Under the pieces are notes generated by a model. That model made no database searches. It was not told where the DNA came from and saw only the letters and a list, made by a program, of their open reading frames with translations. A program made the position numbers and the translations under genes. Positions 56,648-64,000 of a stretch of 64,000 nucleotides of DNA are shown piece by piece (within the stretch, counting starts at the first letter, position 1; each line of letters opens with the position of its first letter). This stretch comes from Acinetobacter higginsii (GTDB lineage Bacteria; Pseudomonadota; Gammaproteobacteria; Pseudomonadales; Moraxellaceae). The stretch spans positions 2,102,606 through 2,166,605 of the forward strand of contig NZ_KB850072.1 of NCBI RefSeq assembly GCF_000369525.1, given 5' to 3'.

Positions 56648-58530
56648 TGTGCAATCCCACACAGCCATTTATAAGCCTGATTACGTGGATTATCTTGTCC
56701 AATCTGCCGATCAAATAAGGAGGGTTCAGGTTGTTCTAACATTAAAGCTGCAATCGCGCCTACTTTTCTGGCCTGATATAAGCTTTGAATGGTCAGATGG
56801 CTATATTGAGGGTGTTCACGTAAATTTGAGATCAATACCGCAGCGAGTAAGGAATGGCCTCCGAGATCATCAAAGAAATCTGAGTCTAACTTCATTGGGA
56901 TATTCGGAAATAAACGACCTAGAATCTCAAATAAAATCTGTTCAGCTTCATTCTGTGGCTGGTCAGATTCACTTCGGTCAATCACACTGGTTAATGGGCG
57001 AGCCTTCAATGCTTTACGATCAATTTTTCCAGATAATAGTCGTGGTACTTCCTCAATAATTTCAAAACGATTAGGCACCATATATGGCGGTAAGCGTTGG
57101 CTCAAATGATGTCGAAGCTGTTTAACCTCTATGCTTTGTTTTGCCTCCAACTCAGGTGCAATGAAGGCAATCAGCTGATCAATACCATCTTCCGCCCTTA
57201 GGATGACTGCCGCCGTACCAATTCCATCCAGATCGCATAGCGCTGCTTCAATTTCACCGAGTTCAACTCGGAAGCCTCGGATTTTAACCTGATCATCGGC
57301 ACGACCTAAACAATGCACCTGACCAAATTCATCAATTTTGGCCAAGTCGCCTGTGCGGTACAAGCTGATTTCATCCTCATTATTTGCCCAAGGATTCTCA
57401 ATAAATTTATCTGCAGTCAGATCAGGGCGTCCAAGATAGCCTGGAGCTACACTGGGGCCAAAGATACACAGTTCCCCTGTTTCACCTTGTGCCAATAATT
57501 CTCTTTCCGCATTAATTACCAACATACCATAGTTGGGTAAGGGCTTGCCGATGGTGACCGGTTTGCCACGCTGCAACAGTTCCAGACTGGCAGTAACCGT
57601 GGTTTCGGTCGGTCCATAGGTATTAAACATTTGATGGTGTGGTAAGGCCCAACGTTCCACCAATGAATCAGGGCACATCTCCCCGCCCAGATTGATGATG
57701 CGTAAATTCGGAACATCTTCAGGAAATAAAGCCAATAAGGTGGGTACCGCATGTAATACGGTAATCTGTTGCTGTTTCAATGTTTGGCAGAGTCGCTCTG
57801 GATCACTGACTAAGGATTTTGGTGCAATCCACAAGCTTGCGCCGACGAGGTAAGACAACCAGATTTCTTCAAAGGACATATCAAAAGCAACCGAGAAACC
57901 TTGATAGACCTTATCCTGCTCTTGAATCCCTAAAATACTGTTTTCACTACGTAGGAAATGACAGATATTCTTCTGGGTAATTACAATCCCTTTCGGCTTT
58001 CCTGTCGAACCCGAGGTATAAATAATATAGGCAGGCTGTTCAGGTGAGGTTTTGGCTAATTCCACAGTCTCATGCAGTGGTCGCTGCAATTCAGTATTGG
58101 TCCATTTCGTTTGTGGGACTTCTTGTAAGTGTTCATACCATTCATCACTGGTAATCATCCCCACTGCAGTAGCATCTTCAAGACAGACGGCAATTCGGTC
58201 TGCAGGTGTATCCATATCAAATGGTAGCCAAGCCGCACCACTTAAACAAATGGCTAACTGTGATTTTAATAATTCAATACCACGAGGTAGCCATAAACCA
58301 ACAATATCACCCGCTTTAATTCCTTTCAGGGTCAGATGCTGTGCCATCAATAAAGCTTGTTGATATAACTCGCCATAGCTCAACGTTCGTTCAGCTTCAA
58401 TCAGGGCGACTTTTTCAGGAAATGTTTGTGCTGTTTCAATAAAAATATCAGCAAGGACTTCATGCTGTAAAAATTCTGGGTGGTGCTTACCACGAATAAT
58501 ATTTTTTGCGCTCATCACACATTGATTCAT
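56640..58530 (-). pseudogene. 5' part of IS-interrupted Pls/PosA-type NRPS (A-PCP)
   Basis: Adenylation and carrier domains of a one-module peptide synthetase that probably polymerises a single amino acid. The A domain (about 30-520) has core motifs YIIYTSGSTGKPKG, YGPTETTV, YRTGDLAKID, IRGFRVELGEIEAAL and LLSGKIDRKAL. The carrier domain has the phosphopantetheine Ser in FFDDLGGHSLLAAV. The frame now runs into the insertion element after AQAVRDC and stops there. The acids in FDMSFEEIW may suit a basic substrate, but this is tentative. With the 3' part, the intact gene would encode 1332 residues. Confidence 0.88.
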
Positions 58531-58692
58531 TTTTATGCTCTCTTTAATGTTTTGATTTAGCCAAAGACGAAATGAGGTATTCGTTGGTAAATTAAAGAGA
58601 GCAACTTAAAACAACATTAAACTGTGATGTCTGAATAAACAATAAAACCTGAACAGAACAAAAGTGATCAATCTGACCACTTTTTATTCAAA

Positions 58693-59394
58693 TTATGAAC
58701 AAATTACCCCATTTATGTTAGGTGAGGTTTTTGCATCTAAGGACACAATTGACAGCGCCATTGCATCAATAACTCGACTCAATGAACTACTCGCACCACT
58801 CACAATATCTTGTATCTGATTGTTCTTACCTGATACTGGCTGAGTAAACGTCATACGGCAGGCCAGCTGCTGATTTTGGGTTGAGTTTTGATCTAAGGTA
58901 ATATTTGGATCATTACGCTTAATGATCCACGCAACCGAAACTTCAACATTTTTGTTCACGATATCGGATGTATTAATGATATCAAAATGTGAAAAATCAG
59001 TTGCGACACGATAAGACACCTTGCCACCCACCATACCGCTGTTATAACGATCAACCGCACCAAGTTTTTGCTGTAGGCCAGCAGACAGGTTATCTCTTAA
59101 TTCAGCTCCAAGCGTGGACGTCCAACGCTCGTTTTCCATGATTTTAGATTTACCTGCTGCATCCTGTATCACGATAGGCGCACGATTGATACGATCTGGT
59201 AATCCAACAGGCAATACTTCAATGACCTTGACTTTTGAACTTGGCAATGGAGAAACTTTGCTTGCCAAGGTGTAATAATTCGGTGTGGGTGAACCCGAAC
59301 AAGCTGTGAGTAACACCGCAGCAGATAAGATGCTCACGCTACTGAGCACTCCTGCTACAGCAGATGAATGTTTAGCGATGATTGTTCTTATCAT
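58693..59394 (-). CDS. pqiC: PqiC-like lipoprotein
   Basis: An outer-membrane lipoprotein of the ABC-type transport auxiliary family (DUF330), 233 residues. The lipobox LLTACSGS places the lipidated Cys near residue 32. PqiC helps PqiA and PqiB move lipids between the two membranes. The start overlaps pqiB by 4 bases, and it is the last gene of the operon. Confidence 0.92.
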   Translation of the reverse strand: MIRTIIAKHSSAVAGVLSSVSILSAAVLLTACSGSPTPNYYTLASKVSPLPSSKVKVIEVLPVGLPDRINRAPIVIQDAAGKSKIMENERWTSTLGAELRDNLSAGLQQKLGAVDRYNSGMVGGKVSYRVATDFSHFDIINTSDIVNKNVEVSVAWIIKRNDPNITLDQNSTQNQQLACRMTFTQPVSGKNNQIQDIVSGASSSLSRVIDAMALSIVSLDAKTSPNINGVICS

Positions 59395-61043
59395 TTGTTT
59401 GCCTCTGCTTTTTTACCCCGAATCAATGATTCAGGATGCTGTTCAATATAATCAGCCATTAATTGTAAAGATGCTGCAGCTCGAGTCATTTGCTGCAATG
59501 CTTTACGGACATCCTGCTGCATCGGTGCATCACTGGATAAAATGGATTCACTCGATTGCATGGTCTTACGCACATCATTCAGCGTCGCTTGTAAACCAGG
59601 TGCGACTTTACCATCCAACTGTTTCACCAGTTTGTCTGTCGACTCAATGGTGGTGTTCATATTATTAAGCGTCTTACGAACATCTTGTCCAATTTCTTCG
59701 AGTGGAAACTTACTCACTTTATCCGCGATTTGTGACACTTGTGCCTGTAAGCCACTCAACTCTGTTGCCGTGGTTGGTACTTCAACACGCCCATCTGGTC
59801 TCGTGATTAAAGACGCGGCTTTGGCTTTTGGAAACTTATCAAAGGCAATATAGTTCTGGCCTGTTAATAAATTACCTGTCCGCATCTGCGCACGCCAGCC
59901 TCTCTCAATAAAGTATTTAAAAATTTCGCCATCTGGATCAAGCTCTTTGCCATGCGCTAAACGTGATGGATAAATCACTGCATCCACGCGCATTCTTAAA
60001 TGCGTATAAGACTGATCAAATTCGACATTAATTGCTTTGACATTACCAATCTCAATGCCCATAAAGTCAATTGGTGCACCTGCAGTTAAACCACGAAGCG
60101 AATGATCAAAGTACATAATAATTGGACGCGGCTTACCATCAGGCTCTTTCATCGCCTCTTTGCGAGAGTCTGATAAAGTAAAATAACTATTGTCTGGTGC
60201 AATTGCTCCAGCAGAATTTTCTGGATAACCAAAGGCAATACCACCCGCAATAATACTGGCAAGCGACTGTGTATCCAGATTAAATCCTGATGCATTTAAG
60301 GTCACATCGACCCCACTGGCCTGCCAAAAACGCGCATCTGTGGTTACGAACTTATCGTAAGGAGATTGGATAAAGGTTTGTAGTTCAACACTTTTCCCAT
60401 CAGCTGCTAATTTATACGCTGTAATCTGCCCGACATTAATTCTGCGATAGTAAATCGGCACGCCAACATCAAGTGACCCCAAGTCCTGTGCTTTTAAGAA
60501 AAAGACCTTGCCTGGTATATCCGATGACACTACAGGTGGAACTTCAAGCCCAGTAAAATTCTCTTGCTTCTGTTCAGCCTTCCCACCATCGACTTCAATG
60601 TATGCCCCTGAGAGTAAGGTATCAATACCCGAAATACCACCCGTTCCTACTCGCGGTCTCACCACCCAAAAACGCGAATCTTTGGCAGCAAAATTACTGG
60701 CATCTTTACGTAATTCGATTTTGGCAATGACATGAGATCGGTCATCCGAAAGATCAATTTGTCGAACCAAACCAATATCAACCTGCTTATAACGTACCGT
60801 GGTTTTCCCTGCAACCAAGCCTTCTGCTGTTCGGAAAGACACTTCAATGGTTGGACCTGTATCCAAAACCGCTTTTGCTGCAAGCGAAAGTGCGATTAAA
60901 AGCGCAACAAATGGAACCAGCCAAATCAGCGCAGGTCTCCAACGTCCCTTCTTTTTTTCAGGCTCGTCGAAGATTGCATCGTTCTGCGTTACCACCGTAG
61001 TGTTTTCTTCAGAATCTTGGCTATTCGGGGTATTTTCTGACAT
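59391..61043 (-). CDS. pqiB: MCE-domain lipid transport protein PqiB
   Basis: An inner-membrane-anchored periplasmic protein with three MCE/MlaD domains. In the PqiB family these stack as hexameric rings into a lipid tunnel across the periplasm. One N-terminal helix (about residues 35-55) is followed by MCE repeats beginning PTIEVSFRTAEGLVAGKT, then VFFLKAQDLGSLDVGVPIYY, then RPIIMYFDHSLRGLTAGAPI. A long C-terminal coiled coil follows (about 430-545). ATG 61043 (550 residues) is preferred over an 8-codon upstream extension. It follows the second pqiA by 45 bases. Confidence 0.94.
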   Translation of the reverse strand: MSENTPNSQDSEENTTVVTQNDAIFDEPEKKKGRWRPALIWLVPFVALLIALSLAAKAVLDTGPTIEVSFRTAEGLVAGKTTVRYKQVDIGLVRQIDLSDDRSHVIAKIELRKDASNFAAKDSRFWVVRPRVGTGGISGIDTLLSGAYIEVDGGKAEQKQENFTGLEVPPVVSSDIPGKVFFLKAQDLGSLDVGVPIYYRRINVGQITAYKLAADGKSVELQTFIQSPYDKFVTTDARFWQASGVDVTLNASGFNLDTQSLASIIAGGIAFGYPENSAGAIAPDNSYFTLSDSRKEAMKEPDGKPRPIIMYFDHSLRGLTAGAPIDFMGIEIGNVKAINVEFDQSYTHLRMRVDAVIYPSRLAHGKELDPDGEIFKYFIERGWRAQMRTGNLLTGQNYIAFDKFPKAKAASLITRPDGRVEVPTTATELSGLQAQVSQIADKVSKFPLEEIGQDVRKTLNNMNTTIESTDKLVKQLDGKVAPGLQATLNDVRKTMQSSESILSSDAPMQQDVRKALQQMTRAAASLQLMADYIEQHPESLIRGKKAEANK

Positions 61044-61088
61044 AGTGATCTTTCTTTTATAGGTCAAAAATAAGGCTCATCGTCAATC

Positions 61089-61868
61089 TTAACTTTTTAA
61101 TTGATGAATCGCCGTTCCTTTCAAATGATTTGATTGTTGAGCATTCACGTGACGCGCCTTGAAATAATTGTCCCAAATAATTCTGGGGTCGAAACTGAGT
61201 GAAGCAAACATGGTCAAAACCACTACAGCACCAAAAGCAACTGCGCCAGGCCCTGCCAAAATAGTTGCCAATGACTGAATTTGAATCAATGCAGTCAGCA
61301 ATGCAACCACAAAGACATCAATCATGGACCAACGCCCAATAAATTCAACAATGCGATACATCAGCGCACATTGTTCAGGGGTAAAATGCCATCTTGAGGA
61401 AGATTGCATATAGACTGAAATTAATAAAAAAATCAGAATCAATAATTTTAAAATCGGGATAAAAATACTGGCCATAAAAATAACCACAGACACCAGATAA
61501 TCACTATTTTGCCAGAAATAGATCACACCACTAATAATGGTATCTTGCTGACGCCCCAACAAAGAATCTGTTACCGTCATGGGGAGTACATTGGCAGGTA
61601 TATATAAAATTGCTGCAGCGACCACCAAAGCAAAAGTACGATTTAAACTTTGTGGTTTACGTGAGTGCAAGGTACTTTTGCATCTTGAACATTGAGCATG
61701 ATTTTGCTGATCTGCGTGACTTGCTACAGCATTCAGTAATCCACAGCAATGACATTGAATGAGCCCAACCTGTTTTGCCCTGACATAGTTTTTGATCTGT
61801 AAATCAACATCGGAAAGCTGTTCTACAATTGAACCAATCTCGGTGTCATGGTCGTGTTTTTGCTTCAT
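61089..61868 (-). CDS. pqiA: PqiA-domain membrane protein (second)
   Basis: A 259-residue inner-membrane protein with an N-terminal zinc-ribbon (CHCCGLL and CSRC, about residues 40-62) and four helices of the PqiA domain. In E. coli, PqiA is one polypeptide with two such domains; here they are on separate genes, overlapping by 4 bases. It probably energises or loads lipid transport through PqiB. Confidence 0.92.
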   Translation of the reverse strand: MKQKHDHDTEIGSIVEQLSDVDLQIKNYVRAKQVGLIQCHCCGLLNAVASHADQQNHAQCSRCKSTLHSRKPQSLNRTFALVVAAAILYIPANVLPMTVTDSLLGRQQDTIISGVIYFWQNSDYLVSVVIFMASIFIPILKLLILIFLLISVYMQSSSRWHFTPEQCALMYRIVEFIGRWSMIDVFVVALLTALIQIQSLATILAGPGAVAFGAVVVLTMFASLSFDPRIIWDNYFKARHVNAQQSNHLKGTAIHQLKS

Positions 61869-62515
61869 CCAAGACTCCGATCAACTTCATCCCAGATATC
61901 TTTAATCTTGACCGAAGCAATATAGACCAAAAGCACGCTCAATAATGTAAATGCCCAGAGTGCAACACCAGGAATAACGGTGACCATGCCCACAAGTTTG
62001 ACCAAGGTTACCAGTACACCAATTAAAAAAACCTCAACCATGCCCCATGTCCGAAACAGAAATAAGGCTCTCAGTGCCAAAGTCAAAAATTGAGGCCTGA
62101 CCTTCAACACACTAATAAAGAAAAGCACATAGCTCAGCAATAACAGCTCAACCAAAGGCACAATAAAAGTTGTAATCAGAATCAAAACACCGACCAATGC
62201 ACGATCAATATGAAACATGGTCCATGCAGCACCGATTAAAGTGGTCTGAGAGGTATTGCCTTGTAGCTCCACAATGACGATGGGAAAACTATTAGCAATC
62301 ACAAAAACAATCAAAGCGGTAATGACCAAGGCAAGCAAAGATGAAAAAGATCGACTTCGACGATATAACTCCGCACCACAACAGGTGCAATATGCCCGTT
62401 CACCTGATGCAAGCTCAACCCTGCGATATATTGCATCGCATTCTTCACAACCCGCCAGTTCAGTGAGTCTGACTTGCTGACCAATCACTACGGATGGATT
62501 ATTTTTATTCGCCAT
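61865..62515 (-). CDS. pqiA: PqiA-domain membrane protein (first)
   Basis: A 216-residue inner-membrane protein and the first gene of the pqi operon. It has an N-terminal zinc-ribbon with CEECDAI and CTCCGAE (about residues 19-45) and four helices with the PqiA-typical FPIVIVELQGNTSQTTLIG. It overlaps the next pqiA gene by 4 bases. A split PqiA is common in this genus group, so this is not damage. Confidence 0.92.
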   Translation of the reverse strand: MANKNNPSVVIGQQVRLTELAGCEECDAIYRRVELASGERAYCTCCGAELYRRSRSFSSLLALVITALIVFVIANSFPIVIVELQGNTSQTTLIGAAWTMFHIDRALVGVLILITTFIVPLVELLLLSYVLFFISVLKVRPQFLTLALRALFLFRTWGMVEVFLIGVLVTLVKLVGMVTVIPGVALWAFTLLSVLLVYIASVKIKDIWDEVDRSLG

Positions 62516-62830
62516 AAAGTCAAACTCATCACACAGATTCTTTGTTGTTTAAGAAATCGACTTAACCCATTTATACCTTTTATTTTTGCAATCACAACCA
62601 CGGACTGTATTTCTTACACAATATGTAAACAAATCATCATCTAAAAGCATTCTTAATCATATCAATTGATGGCTTATTTAATCTTTATCAGAAAGAACAA
62701 AGCTCAAGTACGGGTTAGTCTATCACCAAGCGCACAGCAGCCCTATTATCCTACATAAAAAAGACGAATAGGTTGCAGATCACGCCTACAACCTATTCGT
62801 CTATATACTTATTTTAAATAAAAGTTTTAC
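62516..62830. other. Intergenic region between pqi operon and permease
   Basis: 315 bases with no gene. It holds the promoter side of the pqi operon and the permease terminator at 62762-62802. Nothing else stands out. Confidence 0.6.
62762..62802 (-). terminator. Rho-independent terminator of the amino acid permease
   Basis: A perfect 14-bp stem AGACGAATAGGTTG with its complement and a 13-base loop is followed on the minus strand by six T. It lies about 28 bases past the permease stop. Confidence 0.9.
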
Positions 62831-64000
62831 TTAAACGGCTTTATTTTTATAAAAAATATTGTAGCTCGCATAGCATGCGATAATAAACAGGACACAACAG
62901 ACGAAGCCCACTTGCATCGATGGATCGGTCACCATACTAATACAGGTGATCACACAGAATACACCACCTAAAATCGGGGTGAGTGGGAATAATGGTGCAG
63001 CAAATTTTAAGTCTTTGACTGTTTTACCCGATTTGATCCATTGTCTGCGGAAGTTAAATTGGGAAACACAAATCGAAATCCATACCACTACCATGGTAAA
63101 AGCGGCAACACCCAATAAATTTTTGAAAATCGTTTCAGGTGCAAAATGTTCCGATAGCAAACCTGGAATCGCGCCAAACATGGTCACAATAATCGCAATA
63201 ATTGGCGTCCCTGAACGGGTTAATTTTGAAAACACCTTCGGCAACTGATTCTTTGCAGACAATGACCACATCATCCGCGATGCAGCAAATAAACCTGAGT
63301 TTGCAGCAGATAAAAGTGCCGTAATAATCACAAAACGGATAATATCTTCCGCATATGGAATACCAATATAATTAAATACGGTAACGAATGGGCTATTACT
63401 GACACTGTTGGCATTTATACCTGCCATTTCATAAGGCAGTAATGCACAAATCACCACAATGGTACCCACAAAGAAAATCAATAAACGCCAGATCGCGGCA
63501 TTGATGGCTTTAGGTACTGTTTTCGCAGGTTCTTCTGCTTCACCTGCCGCGACACCAATCAACTCTGTGCCAGAGAATGCAAAGTTCACGATCAACATGG
63601 TCGCGAAAATTGGGAAAATACCATTTGGAAACCAGCCATGTTCCGTCAACTTACTGAACAGCGGTGCAGACTCATGCCCATGATAAGAAATAAAGCCAAA
63701 GATAGCGGCTAAACCCAACCCAATAAAACAGATAATAGTCAGAACTTTAACCAAAGACAGCCAGAACTCTGACTCAGCAAATAGCCGTGTCGAACTGACA
63801 TTCAAGCTAAACACCAGCCCTGCAAATAATAAGGTCCACGTCCACATGGAAATAGACGGAAACCATTCCTGCATCAGTAGAGCCGCAGCGGTAAATTCAG
63901 TCCCCAAAGTTGCAGTCCACGTTAGCCAATACAACCACGTGATCATATAGCCTGTGCCTGGGCCAATATAAGTTCTGGCATATTCACCAAAAGAACCTGA
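62831..64000 (-). CDS. APC-family amino acid permease, partial at right edge
   Basis: The C-terminal 389 residues of an inner-membrane amino acid/proton symporter of the APC superfamily, of the kind exemplified by LysP, GabP and AroP. The frame is open through the window edge (SGSFGEYARTYIGPGTGY precedes the first Met), so the start lies outside. About ten helices are visible, with conserved segments NFAFSGTELIGVAAGEAEEP and AANSGLFAASRMMWSLS. Substrate cannot be decided. Confidence 0.93.
   Translation of the reverse strand, partial: SGSFGEYARTYIGPGTGYMITWLYWLTWTATLGTEFTAAALLMQEWFPSISMWTWTLLFAGLVFSLNVSSTRLFAESEFWLSLVKVLTIICFIGLGLAAIFGFISYHGHESAPLFSKLTEHGWFPNGIFPIFATMLIVNFAFSGTELIGVAAGEAEEPAKTVPKAINAAIWRLLIFFVGTIVVICALLPYEMAGINANSVSNSPFVTVFNYIGIPYAEDIIRFVIITALLSAANSGLFAASRMMWSLSAKNQLPKVFSKLTRSGTPIIAIIVTMFGAIPGLLSEHFAPETIFKNLLGVAAFTMVVVWISICVSQFNFRRQWIKSGKTVKDLKFAAPLFPLTPILGGVFCVITCISMVTDPSMQVGFVCCVLFIIACYASYNIFYKNKAV

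Noticed and set aside
61865..62515. Split pqiA as a frameshift pseudogene
   Set aside because: Both halves have their own zinc-ribbon, start codon and a 4-base overlap, so they are two genes.

Overview
The window looks like a chromosomal segment of an Acinetobacter species. The reasons are the AT-rich base use, the Acinetobacter-type type VI secretion (T6SS) gene set with AsaB and TagX, and the family 2A encapsulin/cysteine desulfurase locus known from that genus. The species cannot be fixed from this sequence alone.

Layout. Positions 1-249 hold an 8-bp tandem repeat array cut by the window edge. Next come a PiT phosphate transporter behind tandem Pho-box half-sites, and metH. Positions 6.2-13.4 kb are mixed housekeeping genes and small unknowns: a glutaminase with a STAS domain, peptide deformylase, DUF2505, a universal stress protein, a FadL-type porin and small secreted or membrane proteins. 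Positions 13.4-18.8 kb hold a three-gene operon (ceramidase-like hydrolase, FAD sugar-acid-lactone oxidase-like protein, alanine-racemase-fold PLP enzyme) with a divergent AraC regulator; its substrate is unknown.

Positions 19.1-27.7 kb form a sulfur island. The taurine operon tauABCD is divergent from rhodanese, serine acetyltransferase, family 2A encapsulin shell and a cysteine desulfurase carrying a long disordered N-terminal cargo domain. Together they can be read as a path from sulfonate sulfur to cysteine to sulfur handled inside a protein nanocompartment. Positions 27.7-34.3 kb hold a LysE exporter with LysR, a ChrA chromate transporter, a DmeF/RcnR-like metal efflux pair around a G-tract operator, and modABC with a ModE-like palindrome.

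Positions 34.7-51.5 kb are the T6SS locus. One arm (hcp, tssE, tssF, tssG, asaB, tssM, tagF, tagN, PAAR) is on the minus strand and the other (clpV, tssA, tssK, tssL, a Pro/Ala-rich membrane protein, tagX) on the plus strand. At about 45811 the two arms are fused through the insides of hcp and clpV: hcp has lost its start and about 30 codons, clpV has lost roughly its first two thirds, and tssB, tssC and the divergent promoters are absent. This reads as a deletion that inactivates the system.

Positions 51.6-58.5 kb hold a PAP2 phosphatase, a DUF347 membrane protein and a Pls/PosA-type single-module NRPS split by an IS256-family element. The element has imperfect inverted repeats and a perfect 8-bp target duplication, and removing it with one duplication copy restores a single 1332-codon frame. 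Positions 58.7-62.5 kb are a pqiA-pqiA-pqiB-pqiC lipid-transport operon, and an amino acid permease runs off the right edge. Two large machines in the window, the T6SS and the NRPS, are therefore freshly broken, while the encapsulin sulfur system is intact.
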